A DNA stretch of 64,000 bases from Clostridium sp. CX1 (GTDB lineage: Bacteria > Bacillota > Clostridia > Clostridiales > Clostridiaceae). This document shows positions 17,958-27,400 of this stretch, one piece after another. The notes beneath the pieces are model-generated. The model was not told the DNA's origin. It searched no databases and worked only from the letters and a program-made list of their open reading frames with translations. The translations under genes and the position numbers were made by a program. The stretch's first letter is position 1; each line of letters opens with the position of its first letter. The stretch covers positions 1-64,000 of the forward strand of contig NZ_JAODOO010000013.1 in assembly GCF_025398335.1 (NCBI RefSeq), given 5' to 3'.

Positions 17958-18686
17958 TTATTTAGATATTCTAAAATGATATTCAGGGGTACTGGCAGTT
18001 ATTGGCTTAAATTTATACCCTAGATCCTTATAATGTTTTATTATTTTAGGGAGAGCTAAGCATGTATTTTTATTAGGTTGATCGCAGTGGGCCAGCAAAA
18101 ATACTTTAGTCGGATTAATACATTTACTAGTGGCCTCTCTGTATAGTTTATCTGCAGGGGTATTATAATCTAGGCCGTCGGATACACTTAGGTTCCAGTC
18201 ATATATTTTATAGTCTTTAGCATGTAGCTTCTCTAAAAGACTTCTACTTAAATGATTTTTACTTCCTGAAGGAAACCTGATTGGCTTAGGTTCAGTGCCT
18301 ATAACTCGTTTAATTTCTGCTGCAGTTTTATCCATTTCGTCAATAAAGGCATTGTCACTAGAATATATTTTCTTATACTGGTGAGTGTAAGTATGAAGAC
18401 CAATACTATGACCTTCATTGAACATTCTTTTTATTATTTCCTCTCTACCTTCAATTTTATAACCTACAACAAAAAAGGTAGCTTTCACATTTTCTTCTTT
18501 TAGAATATCTAAGATTTTATTTGTTACTACAGTACTTGGGCCATCATCTAAAGTTAAATATACAACTTTTTCAGTACTATTAGCTGTAGAAGCTGGGTCT
18601 GCCTTAGCTATGTTTAAAGAGCCCATTAATATAAGACTAGCAAGTAATACTGTAATGATTGATACAATCCTTTTTTTGTTTGACAT
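17958..18686 (-). CDS. Polysaccharide deacetylase (NodB-type)
   Basis: The N-terminal hydrophobic segment (about 8-28) suggests export. NodB motifs are visible: LTLDDGPS (motif 1, usually TFDDGP), HTYTH (motif 2, metal-binding His pair), RFPSGS (motif 3) and LLAHC near the C-terminus. It removes acetyl groups from peptidoglycan or another wall polymer. Two ATGs are available. The second (18686) is preferred because AAGGAGG then lies seven bases upstream, while the first ATG is only one base from it. It sits between the amidase and transpeptidase genes. Confidence 0.88.
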   Translation of the reverse strand: MSNKKRIVSIITVLLASLILMGSLNIAKADPASTANSTEKVVYLTLDDGPSTVVTNKILDILKEENVKATFFVVGYKIEGREEIIKRMFNEGHSIGLHTYTHQYKKIYSSDNAFIDEMDKTAAEIKRVIGTEPKPIRFPSGSKNHLSRSLLEKLHAKDYKIYDWNLSVSDGLDYNTPADKLYREATSKCINPTKVFLLAHCDQPNKNTCLALPKIIKHYKDLGYKFKPITASTPEYHFRISK

Positions 18687-18714
18687 AATCATGCCTCCTT
18701 ATATGCAAATAGGT

Positions 18715-19947
18715 TTATCCATTTATGTGTATGAGAAAAAATCTAATTCTGTTATCTCCCCAACCTAAATCCCAAGGTACATGATACCTATCCGTAGTGT
18801 GAGAGTTAACTAAAGGATATCCATGGGAGTCCCAACCAGTAATTACTGCAAAGTGATCAGTAGTTCCCTTCTTTTCGTAGCATACTAAGTCCGCCAGTTG
18901 AAGTCTTTGAACTATACCATTAGCAAACTGTAAAGTAGATGCTGTTAGCTCACTAAAAGTCCCTTTTCCAATCACACTTCCAGTACCGCTATACCGTAAG
19001 TAGTCTTTTAATCCATCTGCATTTACCCAAGCAACAGTGCCTTGATTATTGCCAGCTTTAGAGTATTCACAGTGCCAAGCTGAATCCATAGGAAGGGCAC
19101 CAGCTTCTTTATCACCTAAAACCTGAGAGGCATAGTTTGTGCAATCTCCCCCTATACCGTTAAAGTCCTTGTATTTTTTGTTATATTTAAAATCATTACC
19201 ACTTCCCCAAGCTGCGCCACAGTACTTATCTGCATATTGAACAGCTTGCCGTCTGTTATAGAAAAACCTTTTGTTACTTTGAGCATTCCTACAGTTTAAA
19301 AGCATACTAACGAGGGTTGGTTTATAAGTAGCATGTAAACCATCAGAAGGAATTAGATTTTCTGCTATATCTCCGGAATAGGCTTGTAGAGCATCTTCAA
19401 AACAGTCTGTATAACAGTCATTATAAACAAGCCATTTATTATTTTTTTTCGTAAGACTGAGAGTATGTTTTATACCTACTCCAAAGGAGTTAGTTATTGG
19501 AGTTTCATCTGCGGGATAAATATAATCAAATTTATAGCTTTCCTCTAAGGAGATTGTCAATCTTCTATCTTTAGAAGGAATTTTGTTGATTCTCACGTCA
19601 GATTGAACTTTTGCAAGCTTTATACCTCTTTCCTTACACCAGGTGTGTAAATACTTAACACGTTTGACCTCATGCTCTAAAGCCCATTGACCATATTTTT
19701 CAGAAGTATCAAAGAGACCTTTCAAAGATAACAAATCTCCAGTTACAAAGGCTGAGGAACGCTTATTATATATATCCTCTACCACAGTCTTTAATTCATT
19801 TTCATCATAGCTTTCCTTAGTAATAAGGCAATTTTGTGAAGCATAAACAACAGTATTACTGTTAAAGTTTGAAAGTGACATACTAATAAGCAAAGTTATG
19901 AAAAGATATATAGTAAATTTTTTCTTGTGGTATAAGTTATAATGCAA
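18715..19947 (-). CDS. Secreted amidase-domain (Amidase_6-type) protein
   Basis: The 410-residue protein has a signal peptide (about 8-36), an N-terminal domain of about 170 residues resembling an NTF2-like fold, and a C-terminal putative amidase domain. That domain has FYNRRQAVQYADKY, then GGDCTNYASQ with nucleophile Cys269, and DHFAVITGWDSHG with the probable catalytic His. Such proteins are likely cell-wall or cortex hydrolases. It heads the reverse-strand group of envelope genes. The start ATG follows a GGGAGG-like site. Confidence 0.8.
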   Translation of the reverse strand: MHYNLYHKKKFTIYLFITLLISMSLSNFNSNTVVYASQNCLITKESYDENELKTVVEDIYNKRSSAFVTGDLLSLKGLFDTSEKYGQWALEHEVKRVKYLHTWCKERGIKLAKVQSDVRINKIPSKDRRLTISLEESYKFDYIYPADETPITNSFGVGIKHTLSLTKKNNKWLVYNDCYTDCFEDALQAYSGDIAENLIPSDGLHATYKPTLVSMLLNCRNAQSNKRFFYNRRQAVQYADKYCGAAWGSGNDFKYNKKYKDFNGIGGDCTNYASQVLGDKEAGALPMDSAWHCEYSKAGNNQGTVAWVNADGLKDYLRYSGTGSVIGKGTFSELTASTLQFANGIVQRLQLADLVCYEKKGTTDHFAVITGWDSHGYPLVNSHTTDRYHVPWDLGWGDNRIRFFLIHING

Positions 19948-20144
19948 AGGAAAAACCTCCCTGGTGATAGTTTATATTAGTATAAATGCTTATTTTAGTA
20001 TTTACACTTTCTACGGTTTTAACATAATTAAAACGATAAAAGTACAAGTTAAATAATGGCAGTTTATATTAGTATTGTTGGATTTATGAGGAATTAAAGT
20101 TTAATTATAAAATTAAAGCTTTTCCTTCACAAAAACCACATAAT
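19948..20144. other. Divergent intergenic region with a 15-bp direct repeat
   Basis: AGTTTATATTAGTAT occurs at 19969-19983 and again at 20061-20075, 92 bases apart, between the divergent amidase and iscS genes. The repeat could be a regulator site or part of duplicated promoters. I see no gene here. Confidence 0.4.
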
Positions 20145-20173
20145 TTGGTATCATAATATTTTAGAGATATAAT
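20145..20173 (+). promoter_or_regulatory. Candidate sigma-A promoter of iscS-thiI
   Basis: TTGGTA, a 17-base spacer and TATAAT. A start near 20180 would give a leader of about 180 bases before iscS, with no obvious riboswitch in it. Confidence 0.5.
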
Positions 20174-20362
20174 AGTATAAATAAATATTAATTCAGACAA
20201 AACTTACAGAATTTTTACAGTTAGAACTGCTTATTCCATTAAGTATATGATGAAATCTATTAATATTTTTAAAGTATTAAGTTCTGATTAAGATAAATAT
20301 GCTACAGTAAGTCAATAATATTAATAGCTTACAATGCGAAATCAATACAGGGAGTGATAAAA

Positions 20363-21499
20363 ATGGAGGTTTATTTCGATAACAGTGCTACTACAAAGCC
20401 TTATGACGAGGTTATTGAAGCAATGGTTGATATAATGAAAAACTACTATGGAAACCCTTCTTCAGCCCATTCATTAGGCTTGAAGGCAGAACAAAAAATG
20501 AATGAAAGTAGAGATATAGTATCAAAAACTTTAAACTGTAGTAGAGATGAAGTAATATTTACATCAGGAGGTAGTGAAAGTAATAACTTTTTAATTAGAG
20601 GCTTCATAAAAGAAGGTTCTCATATAATTACTACCAATATTGAACATCCTAGTGTTTTAAATACATGTAAAGAATTAGAAAAAGAGGGGGTACAGGTTAC
20701 TTTTCTGAAAGTAGATTGTACTGGAAAAATAGACTTACAAGAGCTAGAGAAAAGTATCAATAAAGATACACAACTTGTAAGTATCATGCATGTAAATAAC
20801 GAAACTGGCATAGTACAGGATATTGATGCCATAGGTAAACTTATAAAAGAAAAAAGTAGTAGAATTAAATTTCATGTAGATGCAGTACAAAGCTATGGCA
20901 AATACAAAATAGATGTGCAGAAATCAAAAATAGACTTGCTATCTGCTAGTGGACATAAGATACATGGTCCAAGGGGAGTTGGGGTAGCTTATGTTAGAAA
21001 AGGATTAATGCCAAAACCTTTAATATACGGAGGCGGTCAGGAAAAAAGTTTTAGATCTGGTACTGAAAATTTGGCGGCAGTAGTAGGATTTGCTAAAGCT
21101 GCAGAAAAAATATATAAAAATCGTGAAAATAATTTTGAAAGAGTACTAGAACTAAAAAAGTATTTTATACAAAAGGTTAGAGATATATCTAATGTAAAGA
21201 TAAATAGCGAAGGTGATAGCTACATTCCTCATGTATTAAGTATTTCTTTTGCTGGTGTAAGAGGAGAGGTTTTACTTCACTTCCTTGAGGAAAAGGGAAT
21301 TTATGTTTCTACTGGTTCAGCCTGCTCTGCCAAGGGTAATAAAGATAGCCATGTACTGGGTGCTATAGGATTGAAAACTGAGGAAACTAAGGGTACAATA
21401 AGATTTAGTTTTAGTGAGCATAATACTAGAGAAGAAGTAGATTATACAATAGAGGCTTTAAAAAATGCCTTGAAATTTTTAAGGAGAGTTGGAAAATGA
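20363..21499 (+). CDS. iscS: Cysteine desulfurase (IscS/NifS type) paired with thiI
   Basis: A class-V PLP enzyme that takes sulfur from cysteine as an enzyme-bound persulfide. PLP Lys199 is in SASGHKIHGPRG and the sulfur-carrying Cys321 is in STGSACSAKG. I start at ATG 20363 (378 residues) because GGGAGTGAT lies just upstream; the alternative GTG at 20354 falls inside that site. The stop overlaps the thiI start by four bases (ATGA), so the two are coupled: the desulfurase most likely donates sulfur to ThiI for 4-thiouridine in tRNA, as Bacillus NifZ does. It is distinct from SufS at 59854. Confidence 0.93.
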   Translation: MEVYFDNSATTKPYDEVIEAMVDIMKNYYGNPSSAHSLGLKAEQKMNESRDIVSKTLNCSRDEVIFTSGGSESNNFLIRGFIKEGSHIITTNIEHPSVLNTCKELEKEGVQVTFLKVDCTGKIDLQELEKSINKDTQLVSIMHVNNETGIVQDIDAIGKLIKEKSSRIKFHVDAVQSYGKYKIDVQKSKIDLLSASGHKIHGPRGVGVAYVRKGLMPKPLIYGGGQEKSFRSGTENLAAVVGFAKAAEKIYKNRENNFERVLELKKYFIQKVRDISNVKINSEGDSYIPHVLSISFAGVRGEVLLHFLEEKGIYVSTGSACSAKGNKDSHVLGAIGLKTEETKGTIRFSFSEHNTREEVDYTIEALKNALKFLRRVGK

Positions 21500-22638
21500 A
21501 GAAATTATTATTGATAAAATATGCACCAGAAATATTTTTAAAAGGATTAAATAGAGGAAAGTTCGAAAGAAGATTAAATGATAACATAAAGAGAGTATTA
21601 GAGGGTACAAATTATAGTTTTGTTTCAGACCAAGGAAGATGGTTTTTAGAATGTGAGGATATTGAAGAGGGAATAAAGAGGGTAAAGAGAGTATTTGGAG
21701 TTTCTGAAATATGTATAGTAACTGAAGTTGCAGCCAATATGGAGGAAATTCAAAAACAGGCCCTTAAGGAAATAGAAGAAATTAAGCCAGCTACTTTTAA
21801 GGTAGAAACTAATAGAGCTAATAAGAGTTTTCCAGGGAACTCTATGGAAGTAAGTAGAGAAGTAGGAGCTTATATTTTAAGAAACAGCGAAGACTTAAAG
21901 GTAAGTGTAAGCAAGCCAGAATGCATAGTAAATGTGGAAATAAGAGAGAGAGCCTATGTTTATTCTAAGAGAATAAAGGCTGTAGGTGGTATGCCTTATG
22001 GTACAAATGGCAGCACGATGCTTATGCTTTCAGGAGGAATAGATTCTCCAGTAGCAGGTTACATGATGGCTAGACGTGGAGTAGAGCTAAATTGTGTATA
22101 CTTCCATAGCCACCCTTACACTAGTGAAAGAGCTAAAGAAAAGGTTAAGGATTTAGCATATATTTTAAAGGAATATACAGGAAGAATAAATTTATATGTG
22201 GTTCCTTTTACAGAAATTCAGATGCAGATTATTGAAAAGTGTAGAGAAGATGAACTAACAATAATAATGAGAAGATTTATGATGAGATTAGCTTGTAAGT
22301 TAGCAGAAATTCATGAAGTTAATTCTGTAACTACTGGTGAGAGTGTAGGGCAGGTTGCAAGTCAAACTATGGAAGGTCTGGTAGTAAGTAATGATGTAGC
22401 AGATAGACCAGTATTTAGACCTTTAATTGCTATGGATAAGATAGATATAATGGATATATCTAGAGATATAGGAACTTACGAAACTTCAATTTTACCTTAT
22501 GAAGATTGCTGTACTATTTTTGTACCTAAGCATCCTAAGACAAAGCCAAGACTTGATAGTATAAGAAAGGCTGAAGAGGCTCTTGACATTGAACTGCTTG
22601 TAGAAAATGCAGTTAAGGGCACTGAAGTTTTTAGATAA
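21496..22638 (+). CDS. thiI: tRNA 4-thiouridine synthase ThiI
   Basis: The 380-residue protein has an N-terminal ferredoxin-like and THUMP region (about 1-165) and a PP-loop ATP-pyrophosphatase domain with LSGGIDSPVAGYMM (SGGIDS at 179-184). It adenylates and thiolates U8 of tRNA using persulfide sulfur from the upstream desulfurase. The rhodanese domain of the E. coli enzyme is absent, as is usual in Firmicutes. The start codon overlaps the iscS stop. Confidence 0.93.
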   Translation: MKKLLLIKYAPEIFLKGLNRGKFERRLNDNIKRVLEGTNYSFVSDQGRWFLECEDIEEGIKRVKRVFGVSEICIVTEVAANMEEIQKQALKEIEEIKPATFKVETNRANKSFPGNSMEVSREVGAYILRNSEDLKVSVSKPECIVNVEIRERAYVYSKRIKAVGGMPYGTNGSTMLMLSGGIDSPVAGYMMARRGVELNCVYFHSHPYTSERAKEKVKDLAYILKEYTGRINLYVVPFTEIQMQIIEKCREDELTIIMRRFMMRLACKLAEIHEVNSVTTGESVGQVASQTMEGLVVSNDVADRPVFRPLIAMDKIDIMDISRDIGTYETSILPYEDCCTIFVPKHPKTKPRLDSIRKAEEALDIELLVENAVKGTEVFR

Positions 22639-22641
22639 TAA

Positions 22642-22682
22642 ATAATGGACAGTGAAGAAGTTTTTCTTCATTGTCCATTATC
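22642..22682. terminator. Bidirectional terminator after thiI
   Basis: ATAATGGACAGTGAAGAA pairs with TTCTTCATTGTCCATTAT around GTTT. It serves thiI and the converging multicopper oxidase gene. Confidence 0.8.
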
Positions 22683-22689
22683 AATTTAG

Positions 22690-24159
22690 TTAAAAAAATT
22701 CATAATCATCTCTTTTTTTTCTTTTATTTTTTATGACTTCCTCAAGTTTATCCGGTGCATCTACCTGAATAAAAGCAAGTTGTCCCCCAGGATATATACC
22801 ATTGTTAGTTACTTTATAACCATCATGATTATGCATAGGGTAAAATTGAGGGAATAATTTATCATTGACATCATTACTGCCCTGAGAATAAATTTGTAGA
22901 TAATTCGTAAGAGTAGGTTTTTGGCATTTTAAAGGCTCTGTTGGAATATTAAAGATTGCTGAGGAATCTTCTTGAGATAGAGATTTAAGCTGACTATATA
23001 AATAAGGCACTCCAGAAAAACCTTTTGTTATATAGTTTTTGTATTCCTCTCTCTTGTCATCTGAAGATATAATTAAATCATAGGTTTGACCTGAGGCTAT
23101 AGAAACAGTGCATCCCATTTCACCAATTTCATTTGCAGTATTTTTAATATTTAAATGTGACTTCAATTTTAAAATGCTATTCAGAACTGCATCTTTTCCA
23201 GCCACTAGAAAAGGCCATCCATGAACATACCAAGGCACTACCTGATACCCCATATTTATCATTCTTAGAAGAAACTTTTCTCCTGTTTTCACATGAACAT
23301 AAGACTCATAGTTAGCTTCCCCTGCCTTTGATGTTAAAGGATGGGGATAAAGTGTATCAGGAAAAGATCTTCCATTAATTAACCAATAGTCTGATTTGTA
23401 ATTTATGGCGTTGAAGGATGAATTGTTAAAAACACTTTCATGCCATGTAGAGTCTATATCTGACAAAAGCATGGTGTATTCTTTGTCGAAATAAGTAGAA
23501 ACATTTTCGTATGCAAAATTTCTATTAGTAGCAGTAAAAGGAATATGACTTTGTTCAGTGCCATTAAAACACCATCTACCAGACTTATTCTTCTTTATAC
23601 CGGCTTCATTTAAGCTTTTCATGGAAGGGTACACAATTAGTGCTCCATACATACCCATTTGAATATGTTCGGAGGCTTCAACCTGGCAATGATACATACA
23701 AGTGCCGCTACCCATTGGTTTGTAATAGTAAGTGATTGCAGGAGGGCATTCCTTTAACTTTTCCCATACAGGCACACCAAAGGAGGTTTCAGGGAATCCA
23801 TCTATTTGAGTGGATACATGGGCTCCGTGAATATGGATTGTGTGATAATTTCTAAGATCTGGTCTGTATTTCATACCTAGGTTTATTAAGGTTATTAATA
23901 TATCATCATCTACTTCACCCCATATTAATGGAGAGGGGATAGAGGCAGTACCTTTTAAGTTTTGGTAATCACTCCAGTTATGAGGATTTTGCCAATTTAA
24001 ATTAGAATTGATTATGGTACTGTCTACCCTAAATAACCCTCCTACAAAGCCAAAAACATATAGGTTTTTCCTATCTGTTGAGTTATCAGAAAGGCTAGAA
24101 CTTGAAGGTGAATTTATAAATCCATCTGTTGAAAACAATACATAATGTCTTACAGACAT
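22690..24159 (-). CDS. Multicopper oxidase-family protein
   Basis: The 489-residue protein has cupredoxin copper motifs: His106, His109 and His111 (HTIHIHG), HCQVEASEHIQMGM (157-170) near the middle, WYVHGWPF, and PMHNHDGYKVTNNG near the C-terminus. In most relatives the HC motif is HCH, with the third residue binding type-3 copper; here it is Gln159, although His157, Cys158, His165 and Met170 are kept. There is no signal peptide, so it may be cytoplasmic or spore-associated. Substrate is unknown; laccase-like, metal-oxidising or spore-coat roles are all possible. The basic tail KNKRKKRDD is unusual. Confidence 0.82.
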   Translation of the reverse strand: MSVRHYVLFSTDGFINSPSSSSLSDNSTDRKNLYVFGFVGGLFRVDSTIINSNLNWQNPHNWSDYQNLKGTASIPSPLIWGEVDDDILITLINLGMKYRPDLRNYHTIHIHGAHVSTQIDGFPETSFGVPVWEKLKECPPAITYYYKPMGSGTCMYHCQVEASEHIQMGMYGALIVYPSMKSLNEAGIKKNKSGRWCFNGTEQSHIPFTATNRNFAYENVSTYFDKEYTMLLSDIDSTWHESVFNNSSFNAINYKSDYWLINGRSFPDTLYPHPLTSKAGEANYESYVHVKTGEKFLLRMINMGYQVVPWYVHGWPFLVAGKDAVLNSILKLKSHLNIKNTANEIGEMGCTVSIASGQTYDLIISSDDKREEYKNYITKGFSGVPYLYSQLKSLSQEDSSAIFNIPTEPLKCQKPTLTNYLQIYSQGSNDVNDKLFPQFYPMHNHDGYKVTNNGIYPGGQLAFIQVDAPDKLEEVIKNKRKKRDDYEFF

Positions 24160-24296
24160 TTAAAACACCTCACTTTTTAATCTGTATTGTAAATAGTCTT
24201 TACTAATTCATCATATTCTTATAAGTGAGGTTAGGTTACTGTTAATAAGTACGTTTCCGTAACAAATGCTGTTTTACAGGACATCTTAATTGTTAA

Positions 24297-26031
24297 TTAC
24301 ACTTTAAACTTATTTATGGCTTCCTCAAGAGATTCACAGATAGTTACTAAATTTTCTGCTTCTGTTTCAATGCTTTGGATAGATGAAAGCTGTTCCTCTG
24401 CGGAAGCAGCAACTTCTTCTGTTTCATTGGCGTTTTCATCTGATATAACTGCTATATTTTTTATAGAGGTATCTACAAATGAAGCGTCTTTCTCAATATT
24501 TTCTATTTCCGTAGCAATTTCATGTATATGTTCCTTTATAGTTGTAGACACTTTCTTAATATTATCAAACATTTCAATTGTGCTTAAGACAGCCTTTTTC
24601 TGTTCTTCCATTAGACTATTCATATTGTGAACTTCCTCTGAGGACTGTCGTGTATAAGCTTGAGTTTCATTAATCAAGTTATATATGTTTTTCGTAGCAT
24701 CATTAGATTGCTCTGACAGTTTACGTATTTCTTCAGCAACTACTGCAAAACCTCTTCCATGTTCACCGGCACGAGCTGCCTCTATTGATGCGTTTAAAGC
24801 CAGTAAATTTGTTTGAGCTGTAATGCTTTCAATGGTACTGATAATTTGTCCGATTTCTTGGGATTTTTGCGAAAGAGAATCCATTGACATAAGTACTTTA
24901 CTAAAGGCTTGTAGGTTTTCTGACATTGTATCACTTTGATGTTTAATAATCTGAACACCGGATGTTGCCACTTCCTCACCCTTTTGGGATAATTCCTCAG
25001 AGTATGATATATTTTCGTTTATATTTATAAGCTTTTCAGTAATAAAGCTTATAGAATTGCTTCCTTCTTTAGCAGCGGCAGCTTGATTAAAAGCCCCTTT
25101 AGAAACATTTGTTATACTATTTGTAACCTGTTCAGAAGCCTTAGAAACTTCATTTGTAAACTTCATCATATCCTCTGAAGATGACGTTACAGCTTTACTA
25201 AGTTCTTTTGACTTAGATAATAAATCTCTAATATTTAATACTAAATTATTAAAAGATTTCATAAGGTATCCTAACTCGTCTTTAGAGTGAATTTTTCCCT
25301 GAACTGTCAGGTCACCTTCTTCTACCTTGGTAATTAAAGAAGACATTTGAGAGATAAATATTGCAATATTCCTATAGGTTTTCATTGTAGTAACACTAAG
25401 TAGCACTATAAGCAAAATTCCAAATACTATAATAGAGATTAATATTCTTTTAAACTGCAAATTTTGAAGCTCGGCCTTTTTATTGATTTCTTTGATGGAA
25501 TTATGAGAAATAGCCTTTATTTGCTCTACTAAGCTATCTAGCATATCTGTAGGGACTCTGTCCTGTCCTTTTACTAGAGTATCTACAGATATGCTAGATA
25601 GCTGTATTAGGATCAAAGCTTTTTAATGCATTATTGTAAGCTTCATTTAACTTATTGTGACTATTAGAAAAGTCATCTACTATCTTAGTATCAATATTAA
25701 GTTCTTTCATATGTTCTTTTAGTGCTTGAAGATCTGATTTAACCTTTTCACTTTCATTTAAAAACTCTTTGTAATTGCTTTCCAAGGATTCTTTATTTGT
25801 ACCTCTAAGAAGGGTGTTTTTCCAAGCTTGTACCTGTTTTTTAAAGTGAAGTTGGGTACTACGGGAACTATCAACTAATTCAAGATAGTTTTCAATCAAT
25901 GATAACCTAGCATTGGATTGTTCTTTAATCTGGCTTAGTGAAGTCCAAGAGAATGTGCCTAAACTTACTGTAATTATTATGCATATGGATATGAGCATAA
26001 TTAAATTTCTTCGTATTTTGTTATTTTTCAT
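24297..26031 (-). pseudogene. Methyl-accepting chemotaxis protein, frameshifted
   Basis: Two overlapping frames together make one chemoreceptor. Codons from 26031 encode a membrane helix and a four-helix-bundle sensor half, ending in a stop after DPNTAI near 25594. Another frame continues from about 25616 with [16 protein letters not shown], a second membrane helix, HAMP and a signalling domain containing [19 protein letters not shown] single-base indel near 25585-25605 restores one protein of about 575 residues. The break coincides with one arm of a perfect 21-bp inverted repeat. As it stands the sensor half is separated from the signalling half. Confidence 0.85.
25532..25603. repeat. 21-bp perfect inverted repeat at the chemoreceptor frameshift
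   Basis: 25532-25552 and 25583-25603 are exact inverse complements (the arm begins AGCTATCTAGCATATCTG) separated by 30 bases. Both arms lie inside the receptor coding region, and the frame change occurs in or at the edge of the 25583-25603 arm. Confidence 0.9.
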
Positions 26032-26112
26032 ATAATTTCCTCCACCAAATATGTAATAGATTAATTATATATTACTAATATTTATTAATATGTTCAATAT
26101 GTTTATACAAAG

Positions 26113-26155
26113 CGTAAAAAAAGGAGCAGATATAGGGTCAATCTATATCTGCTCC
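26113..26155 (-). terminator. Rho-independent terminator, reverse strand
   Basis: GGAGCAGATATAG (26123-26135) pairs perfectly with CTATATCTGCTCC (26143-26155), and a seven-A run lies to its left, which is the T-tract on the reverse strand. It probably ends the transcript of the two small paralogues upstream on that strand. Confidence 0.82.
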
Positions 26156-26379
26156 AAAATTGGTCTTATAATGTATATATAGGGGGAGGAGTGTCAACGA
26201 AAACAAAGAAAAACATCCATTTATAAGTTTATCCTTATTTTAATCAATTAATATGTCATTAATTAAGGGGGATCAATTAATAAATATTTTCCTTTGATAT
26301 TTATTATTATATATTAATGTTTATTAAAACGCAAGTGTAAAATTTAAATTTTTAAAAATAACTAAATTTTATACTTTGC

Positions 26380-26739
26380 CTATTGATAATATATAAATTT
26401 ATCAATCTTTCTAATATCAACTTCAAAGGGATGCCAGTTATAACCATCCCATCTCCAACCAGCAGTATGTCCTCCGCCTATAAAAGAAATATAAGCCCAG
26501 AATTCTACGCCATCTCTAAACCATAGGTATGTGTATTTAAATATAGCAGCTTTAAGAGGAGCAGAATCTACACCTAGACCAGTCATTTGTAAGTAGTTAA
26601 CAGGCGATGATTTTGAAGAGGTAAAGTTTGGTGGAGGTGAAACAGGTGGTTTAGAAATTAGTGAACCTATTGTTCCACCTACAGGTGGAAAGCATTGAGT
26701 ACCTCATCTAAATGAAGAACTGTTAAAATTATTTGACAT
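26380..26739 (-). pseudogene. Small Pro-rich/aromatic protein with in-frame TGA
   Basis: From ATG 26739, with AGGATGTGAT upstream, the frame reads 11 codons and meets TGA at 26704-26706. It then stays open for 107 further codons to 26380. The product after the stop is a paralogue of the next gene upstream: a Pro-rich segment with PPPNF, then a conserved aromatic domain containing FKYTYLWF, AGWRWDGYNW and PFEVD. The stop therefore interrupts what was one protein of about 119 residues. An internal ATG at 26586 could give a 68-residue fragment. Function unknown. Confidence 0.7.
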
Positions 26740-26769
26740 AACCAATTTAAATCACATCCTAGAGGATCG

Positions 26770-27156
26770 TTAGAAGCATCCAAATCCAGCAACTAAATCT
26801 GAATTCAACCTAAAAGGTACCCAGTTAGAACCAGTCCATCTATAGCCAGCGAAAGAGGTATCATCTACATAATTAATCCATGACCAAAATCCAGTATTAA
26901 TATTCAGCCATATATAGACATATCTAAACATACATGTACCTATTACACTGGTATCAACAGCATAAAAAAATCCAGTGCCTGAACCAGTAGTTTCGTACAC
27001 AGCTTGTATTTTAGATGGTATAAAGTTAGGTGGAGGACCAGGAGGAGCTATAGAAGGTGGAGTTCCTGTTAAACCAGGAGATAAACTAAACTGTTCAGGT
27101 TGAAAAGTTTGGCGACAAAGCGGTTCATAAGGGCAATTGCTATAGTAAAAATACAT
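26770..27156 (-). CDS. Small Pro-rich/aromatic protein, 128 aa, intact paralogue
   Basis: AAAGGAGAG precedes the ATG. The first 50 residues are rich in Pro, Tyr and Cys, including PPGPPPNF. The C-terminal 70 residues form an aromatic domain with FRYVYIWLN, GFWSWINYV, AGYRWTGSNWVPF. The same domain, with 30-40% apparent identity by eye, occurs in the broken gene 30 bases downstream. I do not recognise the family. Small Pro-rich aromatic proteins in spore formers are often coat or exosporium components, which is only a guess here. Confidence 0.65.
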   Translation of the reverse strand: MYFYYSNCPYEPLCRQTFQPEQFSLSPGLTGTPPSIAPPGPPPNFIPSKIQAVYETTGSGTGFFYAVDTSVIGTCMFRYVYIWLNINTGFWSWINYVDDTSFAGYRWTGSNWVPFRLNSDLVAGFGCF

Positions 27157-27400
27157 TCTTATACTCTCCTTTAAAAGCTTACATTACATATTATGTTTTT
27201 AAATAACAAAAGGTTAATACTATATTGTAAAAAATAGTATAATCTAAATAAATGGGCAGATTTTTATTATCAATATCTAATTAGAAAAGCTCTGTTATCA
27301 AATAAATATTCTATAAGAATAATGTATTTTCAAAATTTAAAATATTACGAAAGGAATACGGATACTTGTATAGAACTTATATGCATCAGGGGGGATGCAT

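Noticed and set aside
26704-26706. TGA as a selenocysteine codon
   Set aside because: No bacterial SECIS-like hairpin directly after it and no selenoprotein family resemblance; a nonsense change or error is simpler.
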